Positions 27,224 to 37,185 are shown, counted from the stretch's first letter. The stretch: 64,000 bases of DNA from Polaribacter sejongensis (GCF_038024065.1 NZ_CP150667.1:3975501-4039500); one strand, 5' to 3'. Program-made: numbers and translations. Notes: generated by a model from the letters alone, not told the origin.

Positions 27224-30200
27224 TTATAATTGTACTCTAACACCAAGTGTGAATGTAGATAGTGGGCTGTATTGGTATCTTTCAGATTCACCTACTAAAG
27301 ATGAAGCTGGATTAAATCCTTTTCTAGCACTTAATAAGAACATATTGTCTCCTGCTACCCAGAAACTTAAACCAGACATACCTGTGTTTTCTAAAGATTT
27401 AGATGGTACACTATAGCCTAACCTTACGTTATTTAATGCTAAATAATCAGATTTTGTTAAGAATCGTGTAGATTGTCTGTTTACATTTACATTTTGGTTA
27501 CTGTATAATCTAGGGATATCTGTGATATCTCCTGGAGCTTGCCATGCATCTTTAATATCTACATGATAGTTATTAGAACCAACTTGACCATTACCTAAAA
27601 CATTTGCGTAATTTCCATCATATCCATATCCTCCTAAGCTGTAAGCAAATTGTGTGCTTATATCAAAATTGTGTATTTGAGCAGATAATCTAAAAGCCCC
27701 TCTAATTTTAGGTATTGCAGATTTTCCTACAAATTGGTTTGTAGCTTCTGTATAATTACTAGTTACTGATTGCTTAATTTCTGTATTAGGGTTTTTAATT
27801 GCATATTCATATACATCTATAATTTGTTCTCCAGAATCAAAAGTACCACTTGCATTTGTATCTACATAATTGGTTTCCCAAACTGGGTCTCCATTATCAG
27901 CATTAACACCTACCCATACAGGCATGTAATAATCATACCTACTGTGCCCTTCAGCTCTACCAAAGTTACCAAGAATATCAATGATCTTATCTCTACCTTC
28001 GGGAGCGTCAAATGGCATCTTAGTGATTTCATTGTCTAAAATTTCTCCATTTATAGATAAGTCTAATTTGAATTTTTCTTTATTAATAATATGCCCTGTT
28101 AAGTCAAATTCTAAACCTTTATTTACAAGTTCACCATCGTTTTTAGTGTCAAGAGCATCACCCGTAGAAATTGGTAAACGTACACTAAAAATAAGGCCAT
28201 CTGTATCTTTTACATAATAATCTACAGAACCATCTATTACATTGTTAAACAATCTAAATTCTGTACCTACTTGATACATTTTACTTGTCTCCCAAGTTAA
28301 ACCTGCATTTTCTCTTGCTCTTAAAATTAATGAAGTATCTCCATTTAAATTATCTATATCATATCCGTTTTGACCAGAATAAAAATCTACACCACCTTGA
28401 TCTCCTTGAATACCATAACTAGCTTTTACTTTTAAGTTGTTTACGAAATCTACGTTGCTAAAAAAGTCTTCTTTACTAACAATCCAAGATGCACCAGCAG
28501 ACCAAAAAGTTCCCCATTTATCTGTTGCGAATCTAGAGCTTCCATCTCTTCTTACTGTACCAGAAAGAAAATATTTGCTTAAATAATTGTAGTTTACTTG
28601 GGCAAAATAACTCTCTATAGCTGATTCTTCAGTATAGCCAGAAGGGTTACTTCCTAAATTAACGTAGTTTGATGGGGTGTCTAAACCGTTAACTAAATTC
28701 ACTACTTTATTTTTACTAATAAAAGTACGGTCTCTTTGCCATTCATTTGTTTCATGTGCTACTAAAGCAGAAACATTATGATCTCCAAAGCTTTTATTGT
28801 AGTTAAACATCTGTAAAAAGTTCTGTGTTATTGCTTGTCTTTGTTCCTTAAATAAACTACCACCTTGTCCTACAGCAGATCCGTAGAATGGGTTGTTTAT
28901 ACTGTTATCTACTAAGCTATAGAAGTTTGCACCATACTTGGTAGTAAAAGATAAAGCATCAGAAAAATTAACTTTAAAAGAAAAGTTACCATTTATAGAA
29001 TGACGCATATCTTGATTTAAATCATATTTTGCATCTGCAATAGCATTTGTTAAACCTCCAAAACCTCTATTGGTTCCATAATCATATTGGTTACCTCCAT
29101 AATAAGGATCAGCAACTACTGCTCCAGTAGCATCACGTAAAAATAAAGGGTAAATAGAAGGGATGTTATCTGTAAACCAAAAAATAGACCCAGAATCTTC
29201 TGATTGACCGTTAGAAGTTGTTTCTGCAAAAGAATAATCAATATTAGCATTTGCTTCTAACCATTCGGTAGGCTTATGAGTAATATTTAATCTTGTAGAA
29301 TAACGCTTGTAATCAGAGTTTATAACATATCCTTTGTCATTTAAATAACCAAAAGAAGAAAAGTATGTTGTTGTATCGTTACCTCCACTCATACTCACGT
29401 TAGCTTCTGTTCTAGTAGATGATTGAAACCCAAAATCAGACCAGTTTTCAGGAGTATATCTTCTAGATATTCCTGGTATAACTGTACCCGTTGTAGGGTC
29501 AATAATGTCTGCACCGTTAGTGGCATTATACATATTATAATCTTGGTTTATACCACCTTGTGAATCATCGAATAATACATTGTTTGCATATGCAGTTGCG
29601 TCTGCAACACCTAATTTTTCTCCAGTATTTCTTAATGCTTGCCATGAAAGGCCCATGTACTCATCCGGAGAGCTTATTAAATCGTAAGTAGGTAAAAGTC
29701 TCATGTTTACACCAGTCTTAACCTCTACATTTATGCTAGATGCACCCTTTTTACCTCTTTTAGTTGTAATTACAATCACACCATTTGCACCTCTTGAACC
29801 GTAAATAGAAGTTGCAGTAGCATCTTTTAATATAGTAGTAGATTCAATATCTGCTGGGTTAATGTTACTTAAAATTGATAAATCAGAGTCATCAGCATTG
29901 TTTACATCTACAATACCTCCATAAGGTACTCCGTCTACAATATATAGAGGGCTACTGTTACCATTAATGGTACCAAAACCTCTAATTCTAATTTGTGCAG
30001 CACTACCAGGTTGCCCAGATGAATTTACTACTGTTACACCTGCAACCTCACCAGCTAATGCTTGTGAAATATTAGAAACTGATTTAGATTGTAAGTTTTC
30101 TGAACTCACTACTGTTGCAGTACCAGTAAAGGCTTGTTTTGTACTTGTACCGTAACCAACAACTATAACCTCATCTAAAACATTGTTCTCATCAACTACC

Positions 30201-30481
30201 ATACTAGCATTAACAGTATTAGATGCGCCTATTGTTTTTTCAATTGGTGTAAAACCTAAGTATCTAAAAACTAAAACATCTCCGTTTTTTGCTAGAATAG
30301 AATACTTTCCATCAAAATCAGTTTCTGTACCTTTATTGGTTCCTTTTACTGATATACTAACTCCAGGTAAAGGTCCCGAACTTTCTGTAACTGTACCAGA
30401 AACAGTTTTGTCTTGTGCAAAAGAAATTTGCACGATTAACGCTAAAAATAGCGTTAAAATTCCATTAAACTTTGTCTTCAT
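27224..30481 (-). CDS. SusC/RagA family TonB-linked outer-membrane protein (SusC2)
   Basis: 1085 residues from ATG 30481, giving signal peptide MKTKFNGILTLFLALIV ending SFAQ. The carboxypeptidase-D-like domain (GTVTESSGPLPGVSISVKG), TonB box (EVIVVGYGT), plug (ending SIYGSRGANGVIVITT) and beta-barrel are in the usual order. VVGYG and GSRGANGV are the classical SusC motifs. The N-terminal 110 residues are close to SusC1 but the barrels differ, so transported ligands probably differ. The first gene of a two-gene operon with SusD2. Confidence 0.95.
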   Translation of the reverse strand: MKTKFNGILTLFLALIVQISFAQDKTVSGTVTESSGPLPGVSISVKGTNKGTETDFDGKYSILAKNGDVLVFRYLGFTPIEKTIGASNTVNASMVVDENNVLDEVIVVGYGTSTKQAFTGTATVVSSENLQSKSVSNISQALAGEVAGVTVVNSSGQPGSAAQIRIRGFGTINGNSSPLYIVDGVPYGGIVDVNNADDSDLSILSNINPADIESTTILKDATATSIYGSRGANGVIVITTKRGKKGASSINVEVKTGVNMRLLPTYDLISSPDEYMGLSWQALRNTGEKLGVADATAYANNVLFDDSQGGINQDYNMYNATNGADIIDPTTGTVIPGISRRYTPENWSDFGFQSSTRTEANVSMSGGNDTTTYFSSFGYLNDKGYVINSDYKRYSTRLNITHKPTEWLEANANIDYSFAETTSNGQSEDSGSIFWFTDNIPSIYPLFLRDATGAVVADPYYGGNQYDYGTNRGFGGLTNAIADAKYDLNQDMRHSINGNFSFKVNFSDALSFTTKYGANFYSLVDNSINNPFYGSAVGQGGSLFKEQRQAITQNFLQMFNYNKSFGDHNVSALVAHETNEWQRDRTFISKNKVVNLVNGLDTPSNYVNLGSNPSGYTEESAIESYFAQVNYNYLSKYFLSGTVRRDGSSRFATDKWGTFWSAGASWIVSKEDFFSNVDFVNNLKVKASYGIQGDQGGVDFYSGQNGYDIDNLNGDTSLILRARENAGLTWETSKMYQVGTEFRLFNNVIDGSVDYYVKDTDGLIFSVRLPISTGDALDTKNDGELVNKGLEFDLTGHIINKEKFKLDLSINGEILDNEITKMPFDAPEGRDKIIDILGNFGRAEGHSRYDYYMPVWVGVNADNGDPVWETNYVDTNASGTFDSGEQIIDVYEYAIKNPNTEIKQSVTSNYTEATNQFVGKSAIPKIRGAFRLSAQIHNFDISTQFAYSLGGYGYDGNYANVLGNGQVGSNNYHVDIKDAWQAPGDITDIPRLYSNQNVNVNRQSTRFLTKSDYLALNNVRLGYSVPSKSLENTGMSGLSFWVAGDNMFLLSARKGFNPASSLVGESERYQYSPLSTFTLGVRVQL
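30415..30457 (-). promoter_or_regulatory. Tandem perfect hairpins inside SusC2 signal-peptide codons
   Basis: TTAACGCTA-N4-TAGCGTTAA (30436-30457) and GTGCAAA-N5-TTTGCAC (30415-30433), two bases apart. Stems are identical to those in SusC1. The loops differ (AAAA against AGAG; AGAAA against CGATA). Confidence 0.5.
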
Positions 30482-30563
30482 TGTGTAATTATTTGAATTA
30501 ATTAACCCCAAAAATCTTAATTTAAACTTAATAAAACAATTTTTTAACACAAATAGTTTTTTT
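30482..30563 (-). repeat. Duplicated 5' leader of SusC2
   Basis: Counterpart of 24442-24523 upstream of SusC1, about nine differences over 82 bases. Short shared words (CTAGGTGTTTCT) recur about 90-100 bases further out in both. Confidence 0.65.
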
Positions 30564-31109
30564 GTTTATTGTAGGAACAGCAGCTATTTTAGCTGATTTT
30601 TGGTCATTTTACTTTCTTTTGTTAAAATATTATTTAATTAATGACTTCTAAGCTAGGTGTTTCTGTTTTTTTAAAATCAATTAAGCATTCTTCATAGCTG
30701 TAGTTTGTTTAAAATATAACATTTTAAAGTAATTTGTTTTTTTTGTTTAATATGATTTTGTTTTGATGATTGTTGCATGGTTTGTCTGTTTCTGTAATAT
30801 TTACGATACGTTTTTTATTGTTATATTAACATTAATCGGGTTTGTTTTTTTCGTTGTCAAGTGATGTTGAATATTGTATTTTTTTTAATATGATTTCAAA
30901 AGAAAACTACCTTATTTAATATGGTTTTATAAGATTAAAAATACTTTAACTTTATGAATTTGGGAGATACTGTTATTAAATAATTTATATCTGTTGGTAG
31001 GGGGTAATTTAATATAAGAATTTTAAGTTTTTTATTATTGCTAAGAAAATGTATGTTGCTTTGAGGTAAAGTGTTTTTTTATAGAGTTTATTCTGGATAG
31101 TTATAATAT
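30564..31109. other. Gene-free region upstream of SusC2
   Basis: About 550 bases of T-rich DNA without a supportable ORF. It should hold the SusC2 promoter. No full -33/-7 pair was found. It ends at the terminator of the truncated susD remnant. Confidence 0.4.
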
Positions 31110-31138
31110 AAAAAAAAAGACTATCTTATCAGATAGCC
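31110..31138 (-). terminator. Terminator downstream of the susD remnant
   Basis: On the minus strand GGCTATCT and AGATAGTC pair (one G-U) around GATA and are followed by a run of T. It is the original terminator of the operon whose last gene is now only a fragment. A T-run on the plus strand makes it potentially bidirectional. Confidence 0.75.
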
Positions 31139-31164
31139 TTTTTCTCTTAATATGTTTTTTTTGT

Positions 31165-31563
31165 TTAGTTTCCTACGCCTGTAATATACCAAAATACGCG
31201 AGAAGATTTATCATCACCTCCCATTGCACTACTTGCAGCAGCATAATTATCTGGGTTAAGATCTTTATCGTTGTATCCGTACAAGTACCTTCTTGGTACA
31301 GCTTCGTTAGAAATTGAAGGACGGGTAAGAGTATTAGGATAGTCTAATAATCTCCAAGAAGTCCAAGCTTCAAATCCTCTACCGTAAAGAGCTATGTATT
31401 TTTGATTACCAATAACTTCTTTCCAACTAGAGCCAGAAGTTGTGTAAGCAACAGTAGTTTGTGCTAAATATGTATCAGCTTCTGCTTGTGTTCCTCCCCA
31501 ATATATAATAGAAGCGGAAATAGCTGCATTGTAATACGTTTTAGCACTACCAGTAATTAGATT
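31165..31563 (-). pseudogene. C-terminal remnant of a third SusD/RagB lipoprotein
   Basis: The minus strand encodes about 133 residues with no start or signal peptide: TYYNAAISASIIYWGG, WKEVIGNQKYIALYGRGFEA, WTSWRLLDYPNTL and a normal stop. This is the C-terminal part of a SusD-like_2 protein, related in layout to SusD1. The reading frame runs without decay from the junction to the stop, so truncation is probably recent. Its 5' side ends directly at the stop codon of the Omp85-like gene, marking a deletion or recombination breakpoint. Confidence 0.85.
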
Positions 31564-31564
31564 T

Positions 31565-33229
31565 TTAAAAGTAGTTTTTCCAGTTTATCGTTAGTTTCAC
31601 GCTCTTAAGGTCTGTTTCTTGTTGGTTTGTTTTTCCTGTAGAAAGACTCATATTTATTTGTGAGTTGTTGGTGTTAAATAAATAACCGAAGCCTAATCCG
31701 ATTAGGTTTTCATTTTTAGAGTTCAAGTCTATTTGTCCTAAATCAGTTATGGTGTATAGATAAGATTTTTCTGAAGTCAGGTATCTGTATTCTAAATTTA
31801 AAAACATGTACTTATTGGTAAATATGCTTTGTTCGTTAAAACCTCTTATTGAGTTGGTTCCTCCGACTCTAAAGAGTTCATTATTAATGTAAGAGTCAGA
31901 GTTTAAGTATCCTGTTTTGTTTTTGATAAAAATGCTACTTCGTAAATTTAAATCCCATAAATATGAAATTGATGCTTCTAGTTTAAGTTGGTTTGTTGTT
32001 TCGTTAGTTGTTTCTCTGTTACCAAAACTTGGGTTTATGTCTAAGTGGAATTTATTATCTAAAAAAAAATCATTTTTAGGAATACTGTATTTTAATTGAA
32101 CTCCTAAGAAATAATTACTATAGGTTTCAATATTGTTGGATAAATTTTCTTTTAGATTTTCGGATTTTTCAGAATTGTAGGTGAGGGCTAGTTTAATTTT
32201 AGAATTAATGTGGTATCCAATCCTAGAATCAAACTTTGAGTTTAGAAAAGTAGAGTCTTGTTTGTAGATAGAGAAAGTTAATTCTGGGCTAAATCTCGAG
32301 TTGAAGATGTATGGTATTGTTGTGGTTAATTTTAATTCTTGCTTTTCTTCACCTATACTGTTCCAGAATAAACCAAATTTTTCACCAGTATTCAAAATAT
32401 TATTTAATTGTATTTCTAGATTTCCGTTAAACAGTATGTCTCCATTTTCTTTTGAAGCAAAACCTATAATTCCGTCAAAACTATTATTCTTATGTTTTTT
32501 TAAATACATATATAATAATGTAGAGTCTTTAGTAAATAAAATTTCAGGAGATTTAATTTCCTTAATAAAATCTAAATTTTTAGATGCATCTGATATTTCT
32601 AAAATTTTTTCTTGATTAAATATGTCTGTAGGTTTTATGTTGAAGTAATTTTTTAGATATGATTTAGGGAAATTGTCATATCCTTTAATAATTACTTTAT
32701 TTATAGTTCTTTTTTTAGAAGGATTAATTACTAAATCAGCAAAAAGAGTTTTGTTTTTAATTGTAACATTTTTTAGTTTTACTTTAGAAAAAGACTTTCC
32801 TTCCGAATCTAAATTTGTAGATATTTTTAATAGTGTAGTTTGTAATTTTTCAATTGGAATAGAAAATGTGTTTTCTGTTGTGTTAAATTTTTCAAGATAA
32901 ATTTCAGATTCCTTACTTGTTCTAATAATTGCATTGTCTATTTTATTTCCTAGGTTAAAAAAAGCAACGTATTCGTTGTCTTTATTTCTAATGCTATCTA
33001 TAGAGTTTGTAAAATAACCTAAATTTTTTAAGTGTTCAGAAAGTATATTAATTTCCAAGTTTAGAAGAATAGTGTCTTTGTGTTTTTTTTGATAATTAAT
33101 TTTATTTAAAATGTTTGCTTCTGTTTTATTTAAGGAAGTAAGTTTTAAAGAAAATGCTTGTGCAAAGGTTTCTGTATAAGAAAGCAGTGCAAGTAGGATA
33201 TATATATAAGGTGTAGTTTTTTTATTCAA
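31565..33229 (-). CDS. Omp85/BamA-like outer-membrane beta-barrel protein
   Basis: 554 residues from a TTG at 33229, which yields a signal peptide MNKKTTPYIYILLALLSYTETFAQ. No ATG exists near the N-terminus. A second TTG at 33271 would add 14 residues. After one or two POTRA-like domains (INKVIIKGYDNFPKSYL near residue 175) comes a 16-strand-type barrel with the conserved loop SIRGFNE and a terminal aromatic (NWKNYF). It resembles BamA/TamA or two-partner secretion pores, but is shorter than housekeeping BamA. It could insert or export a specific surface protein. The 3' end abuts a truncated susD. Confidence 0.75.
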   Translation of the reverse strand: MNKKTTPYIYILLALLSYTETFAQAFSLKLTSLNKTEANILNKINYQKKHKDTILLNLEINILSEHLKNLGYFTNSIDSIRNKDNEYVAFFNLGNKIDNAIIRTSKESEIYLEKFNTTENTFSIPIEKLQTTLLKISTNLDSEGKSFSKVKLKNVTIKNKTLFADLVINPSKKRTINKVIIKGYDNFPKSYLKNYFNIKPTDIFNQEKILEISDASKNLDFIKEIKSPEILFTKDSTLLYMYLKKHKNNSFDGIIGFASKENGDILFNGNLEIQLNNILNTGEKFGLFWNSIGEEKQELKLTTTIPYIFNSRFSPELTFSIYKQDSTFLNSKFDSRIGYHINSKIKLALTYNSEKSENLKENLSNNIETYSNYFLGVQLKYSIPKNDFFLDNKFHLDINPSFGNRETTNETTNQLKLEASISYLWDLNLRSSIFIKNKTGYLNSDSYINNELFRVGGTNSIRGFNEQSIFTNKYMFLNLEYRYLTSEKSYLYTITDLGQIDLNSKNENLIGLGFGYLFNTNNSQINMSLSTGKTNQQETDLKSVKLTINWKNYF

Positions 33230-33316
33230 AGTGGATAAAATATAAGAATCAAAAGTAAAAGAAAATCCCAATAACTAACAAAAAAATGAACATTAAGAAA
33301 AAATAACTTGCTGATA

Positions 33317-33347
33317 CTTGAATAATTAGAAAATAATTGTACATTTG
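33317..33347 (+). promoter_or_regulatory. Promoter of the str operon (rpsL)
   Basis: CTTG at 33317-33320, exactly 19 bases, then TACATTTG at 33340-33347, a perfect -7 box. The transcript would start near 33353 and carry a leader of about 53 bases before rpsL. Confidence 0.75.
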
Positions 33348-33405
33348 CGGACTCTTAAAAAAGAGTAAAGGTTTAATTATAAACGAAAAACAGTAATAAT
33401 TTAGT

Positions 33406-33780
33406 ATGCCAACTATTCAACAATTAGTTCGTAAAGGAAGAACCAAAATAACTAAGAAGAGTAAATCGGCTGCTTTGTCGTCTTGTCCTCAAAGACGTGG
33501 AGTGTGTACTCGTGTTTATACTACAACACCAAAGAAACCTAATTCAGCAATGCGTAAAGTTGCCAGAGTTAGATTGACAAATGGTAATGAGATAAACGCA
33601 TACATCCCAGGTGAAGGACATAACTTACAAGAGCACTCGATAGTATTAGTTAGAGGTGGAAGGGTAAAAGATTTACCAGGTGTTAAATATCACGTAGTAC
33701 GTGGTGCATTAGATACAGCGGGAGTTGAGGGTAGAACCCAGAGACGTTCGAAGTATGGTGCAAAACGCCCAAAGAAGTAA
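33406..33780 (+). CDS. rpsL: 30S ribosomal protein S12
   Basis: 124 residues with the invariant [15 protein letters not shown] segment and the [15 protein letters not shown] loop of the decoding site. The Lys residues whose substitution gives streptomycin resistance are wild type ([13 protein letters not shown]). First gene of the str-S10-spc-alpha cluster. A spacer of 138 bases separates it from rpsG. Confidence 0.98.
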   Translation: MPTIQQLVRKGRTKITKKSKSAALSSCPQRRGVCTRVYTTTPKKPNSAMRKVARVRLTNGNEINAYIPGEGHNLQEHSIVLVRGGRVKDLPGVKYHVVRGALDTAGVEGRTQRRSKYGAKRPKK

Positions 33781-33918
33781 GAGTTATCAGTAAAGGGTTG
33801 TAAGATTTTTAGGGTAGTAGTTGTTGTTTGAGAGTTCTCTTGAGTGTTAACTATTGTTTTTAATGTTTTATGGCGAAGAGCTAATAACAAATTAATTAAC
33901 TTTTTTAATGTAAAAGAC

Positions 33919-34398
33919 ATGAGAAAAAGAGCAGCAAAAAAAAGAGTCTTATTACCGGATCCTAAATTTAACGATCAGTTAGTAACACGTTTTGTGAATA
34001 ACTTAATGTGGAGCGGTAAGAAGTCTGTAGCGTTTAAAGTGTTTTATGACGCTTTAGAGCTAGTAGAAGAAAGAAAAGGAGAAGACGAAGAGAAATCGGC
34101 TTTAGAGATTTGGAAAGATGGTTTATCTAATGTTATGCCTCACGTAGAAGTAAGATCTCGTCGTGTTGGTGGTGCAACATTCCAAATACCAATGCAAATT
34201 AGACCAGACCGTAAGGTTTCTATGGCTATTAAATGGATGATTTTATATACTCGTAAGAGAAATGAGAAAACCATGGCGCAGCGTTTAGCAGCAGAGATTT
34301 TAGCAGCAGCTAAAGAAGAAGGTGCAGCAGTAAAAAAACGTACTGATACTCACAAAATGGCAGAGGCTAATAAAGCTTTCTCTCACTTCAGATTTTAA
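33919..34398 (+). CDS. rpsG: 30S ribosomal protein S7
   Basis: 159 residues from ATG 33919, the usual [15 protein letters not shown] start. An in-frame ATG at 33844 would add 25 unrelated residues from the spacer. Conserved [13 protein letters not shown] and the C-terminal helix [15 protein letters not shown] nucleate assembly of the 30S head. fusA follows after 5 bases. Confidence 0.97.
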   Translation: MRKRAAKKRVLLPDPKFNDQLVTRFVNNLMWSGKKSVAFKVFYDALELVEERKGEDEEKSALEIWKDGLSNVMPHVEVRSRRVGGATFQIPMQIRPDRKVSMAIKWMILYTRKRNEKTMAQRLAAEILAAAKEEGAAVKKRTDTHKMAEANKAFSHFRF

Positions 34399-34403
34399 TA
34401 GAA

Positions 34404-36521
34404 ATGGCTAGAGATTTAAGATTAACAAGAAATATTGGTATTGCAGCTCACATTGATGCTGGTAAAACCACAACAACAGAACGTATCTTGTTCTATACAG
34501 GTGTTTCTCACAAGATTGGAGAAGTACATGATGGGGCAGCTACGATGGACTGGATGGAGCAAGAGCAGGAAAGAGGTATTACAATTACTTCTGCTGCAAC
34601 TACTTGTGAATGGGATTTTCCAAAAGAAAATGCTCAGCCTACTCCAGAAACTCAAGCATACCATTTTAATATTATTGATACTCCTGGTCACGTAGATTTT
34701 ACTGTTGAAGTAAATAGATCTTTACGTGTATTAGATGGATTAGTATTCTTATTTTCAGCAGTTGATGGTGTAGAGCCACAATCTGAAACTAACTGGAGAT
34801 TAGCTGATAACTATAAAGTGCCTAGAATTGGATTCGTTAATAAGATGGACCGTCAAGGATCTGACTTCTTAAAGGTTTGTCAACAGGTAAAAGATATGTT
34901 AAAGTCTAACGCAGTGCCAATTGTTTTAAATATTGGTGATGAGGATGAGTTTAAAGGTATTGTAGATTTAGTAAAGAACAGAGCTATTGTATGGCATGAT
35001 GATAACTTCGGAGCTACATTCGATGTTGTTGCTATTCCAGAAGATATGAAAGATGAAGTACGTAAGTATCGTGCTTTATTAATCGAAGAAGTAGCTAGTT
35101 ATGATGAGAACTTACTAGAAAAATTCATGGAAGATGAAGATTCTATTACAGAAGATGAAGTGCACAATGCATTAAGAGCTGCTGTTATGGATATGGCAAT
35201 CATTCCAATGGTTTGTGGTTCTTCATTTAAAAATAAAGGTGTTCAGTTTCTTTTAGATGCTGTATGTCGTTACTTACCTTCTCCAATGGATAAGGAAGGT
35301 ATTGTAGGTGTAAATCCAGATACAGAAGAAAAAGAATTACGTAAGCCTAGTGTAAAGGAACCTTTTGCTGCTTTAGCATTTAAAATTGCTACAGACCCTT
35401 TTGTTGGTCGTTTAGCATTTTTTAGAGCATACTCTGGTCGTTTAGACGCAGGTTCTTATGTTTTAAATAACCGTTCAGGTAAAAAAGAACGTATTTCTCG
35501 TATCTATCAAATGCATGCGAATAAGCAAAATGCAATTGATTATATTGAAGCTGGAGATATTGGTGCTGCTGTAGGTTTTAAATCTATTAAAACAGGAGAT
35601 ACTTTAACTGCTGAAAAATTCCCTCTTGTATTAGAGTCTATGGATTTTCCAGACCCAGTAATTGGTATCGCAATTGAGCCTAAAACAAAAGCGGATGTAG
35701 ATAAATTAGGTGTTGGACTTGCTAAGTTAGCAGAAGAAGATCCTACTTTTACAGTACGTTCAGACGAAGCTTCAGGACAGACTATTATTTCTGGAATGGG
35801 TGAGTTGCATTTAGATGTACTTGTAGACCGTTTAAAACGTGAGTTTAAAGTAGAAGTTAACCAAGGTCAACCTCAAGTTGAATATAAAGAGGCTATTACT
35901 GCAGAAGCAGAACATAGAGAGATTTATAAGAAACAATCTGGTGGACGTGGTAAATTTGCTGATATTGTATTTACTATTGGACCTGCAGATGAAGGTGTTC
36001 AAGGTTTACAATTTGAGTCTGTAATTAAAGGTGGAAACGTACCTAGAGAATTTGTTCCTTCTGTAGAGAAAGGATTCAAAGAAGCTATGAAAAACGGACC
36101 ATTAGCAGGATACGAAATGGATTCAATGAAAGTTACTTTAAGAGATGGTTCTTTCCACGCTGTGGATTCTGATGCTTTATCTTTTGAGTTAGCTGCAAGA
36201 ATGGGTTATAAAGCTTCAGCAAAATCTGCAAAAGCAAAAATAATGGAACCATTAATGAAATTAGAAGTGTTAACTCCAGAGGAGAACATGGGAGATATCG
36301 TTGGTGATTTAAATAGAAGAAGAGGTCAAGTAAATGACATGAGCGATCGTAATGGGTCTAAAGTTGTTAAAGCTTTAGTACCGTTATCAGAAATGTTTGG
36401 TTACGTTACTACTTTAAGAACAATGTCTTCTGGTAGAGCAACTTCTACTATGGAATTTTCACATTATGCAGAAACTCCTTCTAATGTATCTGAAGAAGTT
36501 ATCGCTAAATCTAAAGGTTAA
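34404..36521 (+). CDS. fusA: Elongation factor G
   Basis: 705 residues. GTPase motifs are [13 protein letters not shown] (G1), the RGITI switch (G2), DTPGHVDF (G3) and NKMDRQ (G4). Domains II-V follow, with domain [12 protein letters not shown]. It drives translocation on the ribosome. Position between rpsG and rpsJ is usual for Bacteroidota, where tuf is not part of this cluster. Confidence 0.98.
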   Translation: MARDLRLTRNIGIAAHIDAGKTTTTERILFYTGVSHKIGEVHDGAATMDWMEQEQERGITITSAATTCEWDFPKENAQPTPETQAYHFNIIDTPGHVDFTVEVNRSLRVLDGLVFLFSAVDGVEPQSETNWRLADNYKVPRIGFVNKMDRQGSDFLKVCQQVKDMLKSNAVPIVLNIGDEDEFKGIVDLVKNRAIVWHDDNFGATFDVVAIPEDMKDEVRKYRALLIEEVASYDENLLEKFMEDEDSITEDEVHNALRAAVMDMAIIPMVCGSSFKNKGVQFLLDAVCRYLPSPMDKEGIVGVNPDTEEKELRKPSVKEPFAALAFKIATDPFVGRLAFFRAYSGRLDAGSYVLNNRSGKKERISRIYQMHANKQNAIDYIEAGDIGAAVGFKSIKTGDTLTAEKFPLVLESMDFPDPVIGIAIEPKTKADVDKLGVGLAKLAEEDPTFTVRSDEASGQTIISGMGELHLDVLVDRLKREFKVEVNQGQPQVEYKEAITAEAEHREIYKKQSGGRGKFADIVFTIGPADEGVQGLQFESVIKGGNVPREFVPSVEKGFKEAMKNGPLAGYEMDSMKVTLRDGSFHAVDSDALSFELAARMGYKASAKSAKAKIMEPLMKLEVLTPEENMGDIVGDLNRRRGQVNDMSDRNGSKVVKALVPLSEMFGYVTTLRTMSSGRATSTMEFSHYAETPSNVSEEVIAKSKG

Positions 36522-36538
36522 TCTCTAAATAATATAAG

Positions 36539-36844
36539 ATGAGTCAAAAAATTAGAATTAAATTAAAGTCTTACGATTACAATTTAGTAGATAAATCTGC
36601 TGAAAAGATTGTAAAGACGGTAAAGAGTACTGGAGCTGTTGTAAACGGACCAATACCATTACCAACACATAAAAAGATTTTTACTGTATTACGTTCTCCA
36701 CACGTAAACAAAAAATCTAGAGAGCAATTTCAATTAGCTTCTTACAAAAGATTATTAGACATCTATAGTTCTTCTTCGAAAACTATTGATGCTTTAATGA
36801 AACTTGAGTTACCAAGTGGTGTTGAAGTAGAAATTAAAGTTTAA
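36539..36844 (+). CDS. rpsJ: 30S ribosomal protein S10
   Basis: 101 residues with [15 protein letters not shown], the [22 protein letters not shown] loop and C-terminal [11 protein letters not shown], all typical. Also the NusB partner in antitermination. It is separated from rplC by a terminator-promoter element and a 227-base leader, so rpsJ belongs to the str transcript while rplC begins a new one. Confidence 0.97.
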   Translation: MSQKIRIKLKSYDYNLVDKSAEKIVKTVKSTGAVVNGPIPLPTHKKIFTVLRSPHVNKKSREQFQLASYKRLLDIYSSSSKTIDALMKLELPSGVEVEIKV

Positions 36845-36906
36845 TTAAACTTTAATTGTAGTTCTTACGAAAGTAAGAATCTCTAAAAAAAAAGTAATTT
36901 TATATT

Positions 36907-36943
36907 AACTTTCGGTTTAATTTTGTTAAACCGAAAGTTTTTT
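36907..36943 (+). terminator. Terminator after rpsJ, nested with rplC promoter
   Basis: Perfect 14-bp stem (36907-36920 with 36926-36939), loop TTTTG, then a run of six T from 36938. A textbook rho-independent terminator inside a ribosomal protein cluster. Its loop coincides with the -33 box of the next promoter. Confidence 0.85.
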
Positions 36944-36952
36944 ATACTTTTG
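36921..36952 (+). promoter_or_regulatory. Promoter of the S10-spc transcript (rplC)
   Basis: -33 element TTTTG at 36921-36925, exactly 19 bases, then -7 element TACTTTTG at 36945-36952. The -33 box is the loop of the terminator hairpin. Expected transcription start is near 36959. Confidence 0.75.
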
Positions 36953-37185
36953 CAACCCGAAATAGAGTAGGGTGACGCTATTTTTTGAGTAAAATTAAGA
37001 AATAGTAACATGTCCAGAGCGTTTCGCGAAGGAAAAACGGAAAAAACAAAATCAGCGTTGAATTTGTTTGCGCTGTTTTTTTTGGTCGAAATTTAAAGGA
37101 CGAAAATGAAACAATTGTTTCGAAAAATAAATTATTAATATAGACGCGCTGGATAAATAGATCTATCGTCTAAAATTTTAACTAA
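36953..37185 (+). promoter_or_regulatory. Structured leader of the rplC operon with attenuator-like hairpin
   Basis: A 230-base untranslated leader. AAATAG at 36960-36965 can pair with CTATTT at 36978-36983, which can instead pair with AAATAG at 37000-37005, so two exclusive structures are possible. CAGCG at 37053-37057 pairs with CGCTG at 37071-37075 and is followed by eight T, an intrinsic-terminator-like element. It probably controls the operon in response to a free ribosomal protein (L4 by analogy with other bacteria). That is inference. Confidence 0.55.

Noticed and set aside
33844..33918. N-terminal extension of rpsG from an upstream ATG
   Set aside because: The 25 extra residues are unrelated to S7, and the [10 protein letters not shown] start at 33919 matches the family.
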